A stretch of 64,000 nucleotides of DNA from Enhygromyxa salina (lineage in GTDB: Bacteria > Myxococcota_A > Polyangia > Nannocystales > Nannocystaceae), in NCBI RefSeq assembly GCF_002994635.1, contig NZ_PVNL01000074.1:62001-126000 (forward strand), read 5' to 3'. Shown here one piece after another: positions 35,532-44,684 of the stretch. The notes below the pieces were generated by a model that was not told the origin of the DNA, searched no databases, and saw only the letters and a program-made list of their open reading frames with translations. A program made the translations under genes and the position numbers. Position 1 is the first letter of the stretch. Each line of letters opens with the position of its first letter.

Positions 35532-37195
35532 CCGTCACGGGCACCCTCGTCGAGCTCATCGCTCGCGCCGCTGACGAGTCGTCGGCATCGGGTGGGGGCG
35601 TCGTCGATGGTGCGCGCGAGCGCTCGTGGTCCGAGCTGGCGCGCGAGAGCTACCGGGCCGCCAACTTGCTGCGCGAGCACGGGGTCATGTCCGGTCAGCG
35701 CGTCGCCATGTGTCTGCACAACAGCGTCGAGCAGGCCATGTTCGCGTTCGCGACGCTGGCCACGGGCGCCGCCTACGTACCCCTGGATCCCGCCTCGCCC
35801 ACGCCACGCACGGCGCTGGTCTGCGCCGACGCGGATCCGGCGGTGATCGTCGTCGCCACCGTCGCGCTGGCCGAGCGGCTGTTCGCCGAGCCGGGACTCA
35901 CCGGGCGCCCGCGGCTGGTGATCCTGGCTTGCGCCAACGGCCCCGAGCAGATCGCGGGTGTGCCTGTCATGTACCTGGGCAGCGACGGGGCCGGGCTCGC
36001 CGCGTACCCGAGCTCGCCACCGGCGGTCACCATCGATCCCTCGGACCTCGCCTACGTGCTGTTCACCTCGGGCTCGACCGGCCGGCCCAAGGGCGTGGCG
36101 ATCAGCCATCGGGCCGCGCGTTGCTTCGTCGACTGGTCGCAGGCCTGCGTCGAGCTCGGGTCTGGCGATCGCGTCGGTGCGCTGACGCCCCTGCACTTCG
36201 ACCTCTCGGTGTTCGACCTCTACGCCAGCGTGGCCGGTGGCGCGACCATGGTCGTGGTCCCACGCCGGATCGTCGGGTTTGCGACCGAGCTCGCCCAGTA
36301 CTTGGCCGCGCAGCGGGTCACCGTGCTCTACACCGTGCCCACGGTGCTGATCTCGCTGATCTCCCGCAACATGCTCAGCGCGGATGCGCAGCCCGATCTT
36401 CGCGTCGTGATGTTCGCGGGCGAGCCGCTCCCGATCAAGCACCTGCGCGCGATGATGCTGGCGCTGCCAGGCCGGCGCTACCTCAACTTGTACGGGCCAA
36501 CCGAGACCAACGTCGTCAGCTACCACGAGGTCACCCAGGTCCCGGCCGAGAGCGATCCACCCACGCCGATCGGCAAGGTCTGCGCGGGCGCCCAGCTGTT
36601 CGCCCTCGACGCGCAGGGCCAGGCGCTCGCGCCCGGACAGATCGGCGAGCTGTGTGTCGGCGGCCCGGTGCTCATGCTCGGCTACTGGAGCCCCAGCCCG
36701 ATCGCCGGCGGCGAGCCAGCACGTGGCGCAGGGTTGGTGCCCGACCCGCGCGAGGCCGAGAGCGGGGTCGGGGTCGAGGTCGAGGGCCGAGGCGCGTCGA
36801 TCTACCGGACCGGTGACCTGGTCAGCGTCGACGCCGACGGCTGCTACTCGTGGGTCGGCCGGGCCAGCCAGACCGTCAAGATCGCGGGCTATCGGATCGA
36901 GCCCGGCGAGGTCGAGCACCGCTTGCTCGAGCACCCCGGCGTCGCTCAGGCTTACGTGCTCGCGCGCCCGCACCCGCAGCTGGGCACCCAGCTCGAGGCC
37001 GTGGTCGTCGCGGCGCTGGACACCGCGCTCGATGATCGGGCGCTGCAGCTGCACTGCGCCCGCGCGCTGCCTCGCTGGATGGTGCCTGCCCGGGTGCGGA
37101 TCGTGGACGAGGTCCCACGAACATCCACCGGAAAGGTCGATCGTCGAGCGCTGCTCGAGCCCGAGCCCGAGCCCGGGACGGAGGCAAGCCCATGA
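35528..37195 (+). CDS. stand-alone adenylation enzyme, probable L-prolyl-AMP ligase (PltF/RedM-like)
   Basis: 555 residues, an adenylation domain without a fused carrier. Core motifs: LFTSGSTGRPKG (A3), HFDLSVFDLY (A4), NLYGPTETNV (A5), YRTGDL (A7), and TGKVDRRALL with the catalytic Lys at the C-terminus. My reading of the ten-residue code is D-L-F-Y-M-A-L-V-V-K, close to the DL(L/F)YLALVCK code I recall for free-standing prolyl-AMP ligases. It would activate L-proline and load it on the carrier encoded at 34109. The C-terminus ends in a short Glu-Pro repeat. The gene overlaps both neighbours by 4 bp. Confidence is high for the adenylation fold and good for proline, since code, gene order and family length agree. 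Confidence 0.88.
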   Translation: MTVTGTLVELIARAADESSASGGGVVDGARERSWSELARESYRAANLLREHGVMSGQRVAMCLHNSVEQAMFAFATLATGAAYVPLDPASPTPRTALVCADADPAVIVVATVALAERLFAEPGLTGRPRLVILACANGPEQIAGVPVMYLGSDGAGLAAYPSSPPAVTIDPSDLAYVLFTSGSTGRPKGVAISHRAARCFVDWSQACVELGSGDRVGALTPLHFDLSVFDLYASVAGGATMVVVPRRIVGFATELAQYLAAQRVTVLYTVPTVLISLISRNMLSADAQPDLRVVMFAGEPLPIKHLRAMMLALPGRRYLNLYGPTETNVVSYHEVTQVPAESDPPTPIGKVCAGAQLFALDAQGQALAPGQIGELCVGGPVLMLGYWSPSPIAGGEPARGAGLVPDPREAESGVGVEVEGRGASIYRTGDLVSVDADGCYSWVGRASQTVKIAGYRIEPGEVEHRLLEHPGVAQAYVLARPHPQLGTQLEAVVVAALDTALDDRALQLHCARALPRWMVPARVRIVDEVPRTSTGKVDRRALLEPEPEPGTEASP

Positions 37196-39027
37196 TCGAC
37201 CGCCTGATCTCCCGGATCCCGTCGGGTCCGCTACGCAGTCGCGCCCACGCGGCCGCGGGCTTCATGCGCATGGCTCGCGAGTTTCGTCGGCTGCAGCCCG
37301 GCGGCCACTGGAGCAGCGCGCGGGTCCTCGATGAGCGCGCCCGCGAGACACCCAACGCCGAGCTCCTGCTGTTTCGAGGGCGCGCGTTCAGCTGCTCCGA
37401 GATGGCCGCCCTGGCCAACCGCTGGGCGCACCTGTTTCACGCGCGCGGGGTCCGGGCGGGCACGTGTGTGGCCCTGCTGCTCGAGAACGGGCCAACGTTC
37501 CTGGCCGCGCTCACGGCCCTCAACCGACTGGGCGCTCGCGCGGCGCTGCTCAACCCCAGCCTCGCGCCCGCTGGCCTCGCCGGCTGCCTGGCCGCCGTCC
37601 CCGTCGTCGGCGTCGTCGTCGACACGCGCCTGCGCGATCGCTTGGGTCAGGCCCTCGCGCGCCAGTCCGACACCTCCGACTCGACGCCCGCGCCGCTGCG
37701 CTGGATCACGGGTGGCGACGCGAGCGAGCTCGAGGCCGGCGAAGAGCCTGTCGACGCCAAGCTCGCCGAGCTCCCCAGCGTCGCGCCGCGCAACCTCGCG
37801 TGGCCGCGGACCGACGCGATCATGTGCTACGTCTACACCTCGGGCACGAGCGGGCTGCCCAAGGCCGCGATCATCACCAACGCGCGCTGGCTGACCGGCG
37901 CGGCGTTCATGGGCCGCTCGCTGGCCGACGCTGGCCCCGGCGACGTCATCTACTGCGCGCTGCCGCTCTATCACGGGACCGCGCTCACTGGCGGCTGGGC
38001 GACCGCTGTCGTCACGGGCGCGCGCCTGGCCCTGCGCGAGCGGTTCTCGGCGAGCGAGTGTCTCGATGATGTCCGCGCCACGGGGGCCACGATCTTCTTG
38101 TATATCGGCGAGCTGTGCCGCTACTGGCTGGCTCAGCCGCCCACGGATCACGATCGTGATCACGCGCTGCGGGTCGCGGTTGGCCTGGGTCTGCGCGCCG
38201 AGCTGTGGACTGAGTTTCAGGCCCGGTTCGGGATCCCCATGATCCGCGAGATGTACGGGGCGACCGAGGGCAACGTCGCGATCGCCAACTACGAGGGGCG
38301 CCCCGGCATGCTGGGCCGGCTCGCGAGCAAGCAGCTGATCGTTCAGTGGGATCCCGAAGCTGGCGCGCCGATCCGCGACGCGAGCGGACGCTGCCGACCG
38401 GTCGCGGTCGGACAGGTCGGGCTGCTGATCGCCGCGATCACACCAACCGCGGCGTTCGAGGGCTACCGCGATCGCAAGGCGAGCGAGCGCAAAATCCTGC
38501 GGGGGGTGCTCGATCCCAGCGATCCCAGCGATCGCTGGTTCGACTCCGGCGACCTGCTGCGGCTCCACGAGCAGGGCTGGGTCTCGTTCGTCGATCGCGT
38601 TGGTGACACGTTTCGCTGGAAGGGCGAGAACGTGTCGACGACCGAGGTCGAGACGACCCTCGAGCGCGCCCCGGGCGTCCGCGAGGCGATGGTCTACGGC
38701 GTCGAGATCCCCCGCGCCGACGGCCGCGCGGGCATGGCGTGTGTGATCACCGAGCCAGAGTTCAACCTCGACGCGTTCGCGGCATTCGTGGCGCGCGAGC
38801 TGGCCCCGCATCAGCGCCCGCTGTTGCTGCGCAAGACCTCCAGCTTCGCAACCACCGCGACCCACCGCCGGCTCACACGGATCTACCGCGACCAGGGCTG
38901 GGACCCAGGCAAGGTCGACGATCCCATGTGGCTGCTCGTCGAGAATCGCTGGCTCGAGCTCACCGCGGAGCGCAGCGCTCGGCTGCGCACCCACGGGCTC
39001 GATACGAGGCCGCAAGAAACAGAGTGA
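37192..39027 (+). CDS. FATP-like fatty-acyl-CoA synthetase / AMP-dependent ligase
   Basis: 611 residues. An ANL-superfamily ligase with YTSGTSGLPKAA (P-loop), PLYHGTAL, MYGATEGN and WFDSGDLL; the ATEGN box and the overall layout match very-long-chain acyl-CoA synthetases and fatty-acid transport proteins (SLC27/FadD6 type) and not amino-acid A domains. It should activate a fatty or bulky aliphatic acid as acyl-CoA. The N-terminal segment is amphipathic without a clear membrane helix. It overlaps the prolyl ligase upstream (ATGA) and the ABC1 gene downstream (GTGA). With two acyltransferase genes further along, it may supply an acyl-CoA for decorating the product. The acid is unknown. Confidence 0.87.
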   Translation: MIDRLISRIPSGPLRSRAHAAAGFMRMAREFRRLQPGGHWSSARVLDERARETPNAELLLFRGRAFSCSEMAALANRWAHLFHARGVRAGTCVALLLENGPTFLAALTALNRLGARAALLNPSLAPAGLAGCLAAVPVVGVVVDTRLRDRLGQALARQSDTSDSTPAPLRWITGGDASELEAGEEPVDAKLAELPSVAPRNLAWPRTDAIMCYVYTSGTSGLPKAAIITNARWLTGAAFMGRSLADAGPGDVIYCALPLYHGTALTGGWATAVVTGARLALRERFSASECLDDVRATGATIFLYIGELCRYWLAQPPTDHDRDHALRVAVGLGLRAELWTEFQARFGIPMIREMYGATEGNVAIANYEGRPGMLGRLASKQLIVQWDPEAGAPIRDASGRCRPVAVGQVGLLIAAITPTAAFEGYRDRKASERKILRGVLDPSDPSDRWFDSGDLLRLHEQGWVSFVDRVGDTFRWKGENVSTTEVETTLERAPGVREAMVYGVEIPRADGRAGMACVITEPEFNLDAFAAFVARELAPHQRPLLLRKTSSFATTATHRRLTRIYRDQGWDPGKVDDPMWLLVENRWLELTAERSARLRTHGLDTRPQETE

Positions 39028-40385
39028 ACGTGGCGAAATACGATCAACCACCCACAAAAAAGCTTCAGCGCGCCCAGATCGTGGGCGGCGTCGCGCTCGA
39101 GTCTGGGTTCACGCGGCTGCGCTACGCCGTCCGTGGCCTGGCCGGAGGTGACCAGCAGGCGCTCGAGCAGCAGCGCGACGAAGAGATCGCGCGCCGCATG
39201 TTCGCGGCCATGGGCCAGCTGCGCGGCACCGCCCTCAAGATCTCGCAGTTCCTCGCGACCGAGCAGGACCTGGTGCCGGAGGCTGCGCGCCGCGAGCTCG
39301 CGCGGGCGGCCTATCAAGCTCCACCGCTCAACCGCGCCGTCGCCCGCCGGGCCGTGCAGGCCGAGCTCGGCAAGGCGCCCGAGCGGCTGTTCGCCAAGTT
39401 CGAGACCACCCCGTTCGCGGCCGCCAGCCTCGGCCAGGTCCATCGCGCGATCGAGCACGGCACCGGCCGCGAGCTCGCGGTCAAGGTTCAGTATCCCGGC
39501 ATCGACGAGTCGATCGCCAGCGACGTCGATCTGGTTCGGGTGCTGATCCGTGGGCTCCGGCCGCTGTCGTCACATCGGCCCGAGTTCGAGGCCATCGAGC
39601 CAGCGCTGGCCGAGGTCGAGCAGCGTCTCTACGAAGAGCTCGACTATCGCCACGAGGCTGAGGTCGGCCAGTGGTTTCGCGCCAACCCGATCCACGAGCA
39701 GGTCGTGGTGCCCGAGGTCGTGCCCGAGTTCAGCAGCAGGCGGGTCTTGACGACCGAGCTGCTCCACGGCCAACACCTCGACGAGTGGCTGGCCTCGGGC
39801 CCCAGCAAGGCCGAGGTCGATCGCCGCGGGCAGATCTTCGCCGAGCTGTTCTTCTCCAGCATGTTCCACGTGCGTCGGATCCACACCGATCCCAACCCGG
39901 GCAACTACCTGCTGCTGCCCGACGGTCGGATCGGGCTGATCGACTTTGGCTGCACCGACGAGGTCTCGCTCGCGGTCGCGAGCTTCTTCGGCCTGTGCAT
40001 GCGCGCCTACATGGTCGGCGATCTCGACGGGGTCATCGCCCAGTACCAGCGCTTCGGGCTGTTGGAGACCGACATGGACGCCGCGACCCGAGCCGACATC
40101 CACGGGCGCCTGGAGTGCTCGCGCGAGTGGGTCGCGCTGACGCTCGGTCCGCAGCGCGTCGACTTCGGCGCGTGCCAGGAGATCCTGAGCAAGATGCGCG
40201 AGGCCGCGATGGCGCTGAGTCCGGCGTTCAAGCGCAGCATGCCTGGTGTCATGTTCGTGACCCGGGCCTTCGTCGGGCTGTTCCGCACGCTGCGAGCCAT
40301 GAAGGCCGAGGTCGAGCTCAATCGCCTGGTGCCGGACGTCGAGTTCTTTCGCGCGATGCAAGACCAGGCCGAGGTCAGCCGATGA
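39024..40385 (+). CDS. ABC1/UbiB/COQ8-family atypical kinase-like protein
   Basis: 453 residues from a GTG that overlaps the upstream stop (GTGA). UbiB-family motifs are present: LKISQFLA in the KxGQ position (Gly replaced by Ser), the Ala-rich loop AAASLGQVH, EELDYRHEA (ExD), HTDPNPGNY (catalytic loop) and IDFGCTDE (DFG). In bacteria and mitochondria this family supports ubiquinone synthesis, probably through ATPase-driven handling of lipid-like intermediates, and seldom appears in PKS clusters. No C-terminal UbiB membrane helix pair is evident. Its neighbours are the FATP-like ligase and a type II thioesterase. A COQ4-like protein lies 5 kb downstream, which suggests that two CoQ-pathway functions were recruited together. 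A role in moving a hydrophobic intermediate is inference. Confidence 0.88.
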   Translation: MNVAKYDQPPTKKLQRAQIVGGVALESGFTRLRYAVRGLAGGDQQALEQQRDEEIARRMFAAMGQLRGTALKISQFLATEQDLVPEAARRELARAAYQAPPLNRAVARRAVQAELGKAPERLFAKFETTPFAAASLGQVHRAIEHGTGRELAVKVQYPGIDESIASDVDLVRVLIRGLRPLSSHRPEFEAIEPALAEVEQRLYEELDYRHEAEVGQWFRANPIHEQVVVPEVVPEFSSRRVLTTELLHGQHLDEWLASGPSKAEVDRRGQIFAELFFSSMFHVRRIHTDPNPGNYLLLPDGRIGLIDFGCTDEVSLAVASFFGLCMRAYMVGDLDGVIAQYQRFGLLETDMDAATRADIHGRLECSREWVALTLGPQRVDFGACQEILSKMREAAMALSPAFKRSMPGVMFVTRAFVGLFRTLRAMKAEVELNRLVPDVEFFRAMQDQAEVSR

Positions 40386-41137
40386 GCAAACAATTGGACG
40401 CCTGGGTCCGCGCCGACTCGATGACCGCCGCGCGCCTGCCGTTGCTGTGCTTTCCCCACGCAGGCGGCGGCGGGCTCGGCTATCGCAGCTGGTCGCAGGG
40501 CTTGCCCGCGCACGTGGGGGTCTGGCCGATCGAGCTGCCTGGGCGCGAGAGCCGAGTCGCGGAGGCCCCGTTCCGACGGATCCCCGCGCTCGTCGACGCG
40601 CTGGTCGAGGCCCTCAGCGGCCACCTCGATCGTCCCTACGCGCTGTTTGGCCACAGCATGGGCGCGGTGTTGGCCTTCGAGTTCGCCCGCGGGCTGCGGC
40701 GGGTCGGCGGCCGCGGCCCCGAGCTGCTGGTGGTCTCGGCTCGGCGCGGGCCAACCGTCTACGAGGTCCAGCCGACGCGGCTCCACGATCGACCCGACGT
40801 CGAGCTCGTCGCGTACCTGCGGCGGCTCGGCGGCACGCCGCGCGAGGTCCTCGATGATCCGGCGATGGCGAGCTTCGTGCTCGGGGCGCTGCGGGCCGAC
40901 TTCGAGATGCTCGAGACCTGGGCCTATACCCCCGAGCTGGCGCTCGACTGCCCGATCCTCGCGTTCGCGGGCCGCAGTGATCCGCACGCGCCCGCGACCG
41001 ACGTCGCGCGCTGGCGCGAGCTGACGACCGGGGCGTTCGAGCTGTGCGAGCTACCCGGCGATCACTTCTTCATCCACCCCGAGCGGGCAGCCGTGCTCGA
41101 GCGGATCGGCGCCGCGCTGGACCGGCCGCACCCCTGA
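40382..41137 (+). CDS. type II thioesterase
   Basis: 251 residues. An alpha/beta hydrolase with the type II TE opening LLCFPHAGGG, nucleophile GHSMGA (Ser near 97), Asp in FAGRSDPHAP and His in LPGDHFFIHP. Such enzymes clear wrongly acylated phosphopantetheine arms from PKS/NRPS carriers in the cytosol. The ATG overlaps the ABC1 stop by 4 bp. A housekeeping role for the assembly line is the natural reading; in a cluster with degenerate ATs it could be important for editing misloaded carriers. Confidence 0.92.
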   Translation: MSKQLDAWVRADSMTAARLPLLCFPHAGGGGLGYRSWSQGLPAHVGVWPIELPGRESRVAEAPFRRIPALVDALVEALSGHLDRPYALFGHSMGAVLAFEFARGLRRVGGRGPELLVVSARRGPTVYEVQPTRLHDRPDVELVAYLRRLGGTPREVLDDPAMASFVLGALRADFEMLETWAYTPELALDCPILAFAGRSDPHAPATDVARWRELTTGAFELCELPGDHFFIHPERAAVLERIGAALDRPHP

Positions 41138-41139
41138 CC

Positions 41140-43329
41140 ATGGCCGAGCGCGTTCAGACCTTCTGTCGCATCTGCGAGGCCCTGTGCGGCCTCGAGGTCG
41201 AGACGGAGGGCGGCCGGGTGACCGCGATTCGGCCCGACGAGCTGCACCCGATCTCGCGTGGATACGCGTGCGTCAAGGGCACGCGCTACGCGGGCATTCA
41301 CGCGGCCGCCGATCGCATCAACTACCCGATGCGGCGGACGCCAACCGGCTGGCGGCGGATCTCGTGGGACCGGGCGCTGCGCGAGATCGGGGCGCGGATC
41401 GGCGGCGATCTTCGGCGCCGAGGCCCGCGCTCGGTGGCCATGTACTTGGGCAACCCGACCTTCTTCAACTACAAGGCCATGCTGTTCGCGCAGGACTTCA
41501 TGGCCGCGCTCGGCTCGCCCAACCTGTTCGCCTCGCACTCGATCGACTGCAACAACAAGCTGTTCGTCGCCGAGCACATGTACGGGCTCGGCATGATCAA
41601 CCCGGTGCCCGACCTCGACCACACCCAGCTGCTGGTGTGTCTGGGCTCGAACCCCGCGATCAGCCAGATGAGCTTCGTGCGGGCCCCCAACGCGCTCGCG
41701 CGCCTGCGCGGCGTGGTCGAGCGCGGCGGCCGGGTCGTGACGATCGACCCGCGTCGGACCGAGACCGCGGCCCGGGTCGGTGAGCACCTGTTCATTCGCC
41801 CGGGCACCGACGCGTGGCTGCTGCTGGCGCTCGCGCACGTGCTGTTCGCCGAGGGTCTGGCCGACGAGGCGCTGTTGCGGCGTCACGGGCACGGCCTCGA
41901 GTCGCTGCGGGCGGCCCTGGTCACGTGGACGCCCGCGCGGGCGGCCGCGCTCACGGGCGTCCCAGCGGCCAGCATCGTCGCGCTCGCGCGGGATCTAGCG
42001 AAGGCCGATGGCGCGGCCGTCTACATGTCGACCGGCGTGAACATGGGCCCGTTCGGCTCGCTGGCCTACTGGATCACGCAGGTCCTCAATTTCGCGACGG
42101 GGAACCTCGATCGCCGCGGGGGCAGCCTGGTGCCGCGCGGCGCCCTGGATCTGCTGGCGTTCGCCGGACGCCGCGGTCGTCGACCTGCGCGCTCGCGTGA
42201 CGGTCGCTGGCGGTCGGTGTTCGACGCGCTGCCGGCCGGCGCCCTCAGTGAGGAGATCGACGAGCGACGCGACGGGATCCGCAACCTGATCGTGTGCGCT
42301 GGCGACCCCGCGCACTCGATCCCCGGCGGTCAGCTTCGCCCCGCGCTCGAGCGCCTCGACACCCTGGTCTGCATTGATCTGTTCGTCAGCGAGACCGCCA
42401 GCCGGGCCCACTATCTGCTGCCCGCGACCGACATGCTCGAGCGCTCGGACTTCCCGCTTGGAACCATGCTCTCGCAGATCGGCGCGCACGTGCAGTTCAC
42501 CGAGGCGGTGGTCCCTCCCGCGTTCGAGCGGCGCGAAGAGTGGCAGATCTTCGGCGACCTGCTCCCCGCCTGTGGCGTCCGCCCGCCGCTCGGCAACCTG
42601 TGTGGGTCGGTCCCCCAGATCAATCGCTGGCTCGGCAAGGTCTCGCGCCGTCGCGCCGACCCCGACCACTTGCTCGCGGTCGCCCTCGCGGCGTTCGGGG
42701 CCACGAGCCTGCGTCAGCTTCGCGCCAACCCGCGCGGGCTGGCGCTGCCGGAGGTCGAGCCGGGCAGCTTCTTGGGCTCACGGGTGGCGACAAAAGACGG
42801 ACGCGTGGACCTGGCTCCCGCGCCGCTGCTCGCCGACCTCGATCGCCTCGCCGCGGCCGAGCCGGCGCTGCGCGAGCGCATCGCGGTCGAGGGCCAGGTC
42901 GAAGACGGCGAGCTGGCGCTGCTGCTCATCGGCCGCCGGGAGCGACGCTCCCACAACTCGTGGATGCTCAACAACTCGCAGCTGCAGCACCCGCCGAGCA
43001 ACGTCGCGCTGCTGCACCCGGGCGACGCCGCCAGCCTCGGTCTGTGCGAGGGCCAGCGCGCCGAGCTGCGCAGCGAGAGCGGGACCGCGAGGTTGCCCGT
43101 GAGCCTCAGCGAAGACGTTCGGCGCGGCGTCGTGGTCGTGCCGCACGGCTGGGGACACTCACGCAGCGCCCCGGGGCAGGCGGTCGCCGCCGCGCCGGTC
43201 GGCGCCAACAGCAACACCCTGATCCCCGGCGGATCGTCACACCTCGAGCCCGTCAGCGGACAGGCGATCATGACGGCGATCCCCATTCGCGTGCGTCGCT
43301 GTGAGGCGGCCGAGGAGCTGGTTTCATGA
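41140..43329 (+). CDS. molybdopterin-dependent oxidoreductase with N-terminal 4Fe-4S site
   Basis: 729 residues. A MopB/DMSO-reductase-superfamily catalytic subunit: N-terminal cluster ligands CRICEALC and GYACVKG (CxxCxxxCx~27C), the bis-MGD-binding body (RISWDRALREIG and following; YMSTGVNMGPFG), and a C-terminal molydopterin-binding domain around SHNSWMLNN. The active-site stretch reads SIDCNNKLFV, so a Cys or the adjacent Asp may ligate Mo. There is no Tat signal, so it should be cytosolic, and no partner subunit gene is adjacent. It starts 2 nt after the thioesterase stop and its end overlaps the BAHD gene by 4 bp. Catalytic subunits of this kind are rarely seen inside PKS/NRPS operons. 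A redox or hydration step on the product is plausible; the substrate is unknown. Confidence 0.88.
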   Translation: MAERVQTFCRICEALCGLEVETEGGRVTAIRPDELHPISRGYACVKGTRYAGIHAAADRINYPMRRTPTGWRRISWDRALREIGARIGGDLRRRGPRSVAMYLGNPTFFNYKAMLFAQDFMAALGSPNLFASHSIDCNNKLFVAEHMYGLGMINPVPDLDHTQLLVCLGSNPAISQMSFVRAPNALARLRGVVERGGRVVTIDPRRTETAARVGEHLFIRPGTDAWLLLALAHVLFAEGLADEALLRRHGHGLESLRAALVTWTPARAAALTGVPAASIVALARDLAKADGAAVYMSTGVNMGPFGSLAYWITQVLNFATGNLDRRGGSLVPRGALDLLAFAGRRGRRPARSRDGRWRSVFDALPAGALSEEIDERRDGIRNLIVCAGDPAHSIPGGQLRPALERLDTLVCIDLFVSETASRAHYLLPATDMLERSDFPLGTMLSQIGAHVQFTEAVVPPAFERREEWQIFGDLLPACGVRPPLGNLCGSVPQINRWLGKVSRRRADPDHLLAVALAAFGATSLRQLRANPRGLALPEVEPGSFLGSRVATKDGRVDLAPAPLLADLDRLAAAEPALRERIAVEGQVEDGELALLLIGRRERRSHNSWMLNNSQLQHPPSNVALLHPGDAASLGLCEGQRAELRSESGTARLPVSLSEDVRRGVVVVPHGWGHSRSAPGQAVAAAPVGANSNTLIPGGSSHLEPVSGQAIMTAIPIRVRRCEAAEELVS

Positions 43330-44651
43330 GCGCTCACTTCAAGACCAAGCCCAGCTGTCAGCTGATCCACGCAGGCGTGTGCGGCGAAGATGTGCCGCTG
43401 AGCGTGTTCGACCAGGAGTACGGCATGCAGATCACTCGCCGCGCCTACGCCTGGAACGCGACCCTCGATCCCGAGGCGCTGCGGCGCTCGCTGCGACTGC
43501 TGATCCGTCGGCTCCCGCGCCTGGCCGGGCGCCTGGTCAGCGGGCGAGATGGCGGTCTGCGGATCGTCTGCGCCGACCAAGGCCTCGAGCTCATGGTCGT
43601 CGAGGCCCCCGGTGCGATGCCCCACTTCGATCTCGACGACACCGGCTCTTCGCGGCTGAGCGAGTGGGCGGGGGGCCGCGCCAACGCGGTGACCGGCGAG
43701 CGCGAGCCGCTGCTGCGACTGCAGATCACCGTGTTCGCGGGGGGCGGAACCATCGTGGGGCTCGCCGCTCCGCACCTGCTCGCGGACGCAGGCACCCTCT
43801 CGCGGCTCATGCACGCGTGGTCGCTGCTGCATCGCGGCGAGCCGTGCCCGCCGCTGTGCGAAGACCGTCGGGCCCTGATCGCGTTCGAGCGCGAGGCCGC
43901 GGGCGGGCTCTCGCGCTCGTGGGTCCAGCTCGCCCGGGCCGAGCTGCGCAGCGTCCGGTTCGTCGCGCGGGTCCTGTCCAGGTTGCCCCGGGTCAGCTCT
44001 CACGTGTTCGAGATCGACGAGCAGGATCTCGCCCCGGTGCTCGAAGCGGGCGCGCCCAAGCTGGCCCACGATCTGATCAGCGCGCACGTGTGGCGCACGC
44101 TCACGGCCACGGATCAGCGGCCCGAGCTCGAGCTCACCTCGGTGTTGAACCTGCGCAGCCGGCTCGCGCCGCTGGTATCGCGCGACTACGTCGGCAACGC
44201 CGTTGGTCACGCGGTATGTCGGCTGACCCGCGCCGAGCTGCACGACCGCTCGGTGGCCGAGGTCGCGGCCAGCATTCGCGACGTCCGCCGCGGCCTCGAC
44301 TCCGAGAGCGTTCAGGCGGCCCACGCCGCGCACTGCGTCGACTGGAAGCAAGGGACGGGGCTGCTGCTGCGCGACAAGACCTCCGATCAATGTCTGCGCG
44401 GCGGCGTGTGTTTCAACAGTGAGGTCGGTAGCCCACTGTACGACGTGGACTTCGGCGCCGGCCGTCCGGTCTGGGTCGTGCGACCCGACTTTCCAATACC
44501 CGGGTTCGTGCTCTGGTCCCCGAGCCCAACTGTTGGTCGCTATCACATGCGAGTCTCGCTTCCGCCAGACCAGGCGCGATGGCTCAGCTCGACTGAAGGT
44601 CAGCTCATGTTGGCTCCCGGCCGCGCTCGCCAACCGAAGGCCTCTAATTGA
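43326..44651 (+). CDS. BAHD-like (plant transferase family) acyltransferase
   Basis: 441 residues. The two BAHD signatures are present: HLLADA in the HxxxD position (HxxxDG in plants, near residue 157) and YDVDFGAGRP in the place of DFGWG near the C-terminus. The overall length (about 440) fits PF02458-type transferases, which move acyl groups from acyl-CoA to alcohols or amines. NRPS C domains share the fold and the HxxxD but lack the DFGWG-like loop. It overlaps the molybdoenzyme gene by 4 bp. The encoded FATP-like ligase could provide its acyl-CoA donor, so acylation of a hydroxyl or amine on the polyketide is the likely role. It has no signal peptide and should be cytosolic. Confidence 0.8.
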   Translation: MSAHFKTKPSCQLIHAGVCGEDVPLSVFDQEYGMQITRRAYAWNATLDPEALRRSLRLLIRRLPRLAGRLVSGRDGGLRIVCADQGLELMVVEAPGAMPHFDLDDTGSSRLSEWAGGRANAVTGEREPLLRLQITVFAGGGTIVGLAAPHLLADAGTLSRLMHAWSLLHRGEPCPPLCEDRRALIAFEREAAGGLSRSWVQLARAELRSVRFVARVLSRLPRVSSHVFEIDEQDLAPVLEAGAPKLAHDLISAHVWRTLTATDQRPELELTSVLNLRSRLAPLVSRDYVGNAVGHAVCRLTRAELHDRSVAEVAASIRDVRRGLDSESVQAAHAAHCVDWKQGTGLLLRDKTSDQCLRGGVCFNSEVGSPLYDVDFGAGRPVWVVRPDFPIPGFVLWSPSPTVGRYHMRVSLPPDQARWLSSTEGQLMLAPGRARQPKASN

Positions 44652-44652
44652 C

Positions 44653-44668
44653 GCCGCGTCGCCGCGGC
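44653..44668 (+). other. small GC hairpin between two acyltransferase genes
   Basis: A perfect 6-bp inverted repeat (GCCGCG / CGCGGC) with a 4-nt loop lies in the 33-nt gap, just ahead of the AGGAAA ribosome binding site of the next gene. There is no T-run after it, so it is not a typical terminator. It might modulate read-through or initiation, or be chance in GC-rich DNA. Confidence 0.3.
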
Positions 44669-44684
44669 GGTAGGAAATTTACAG

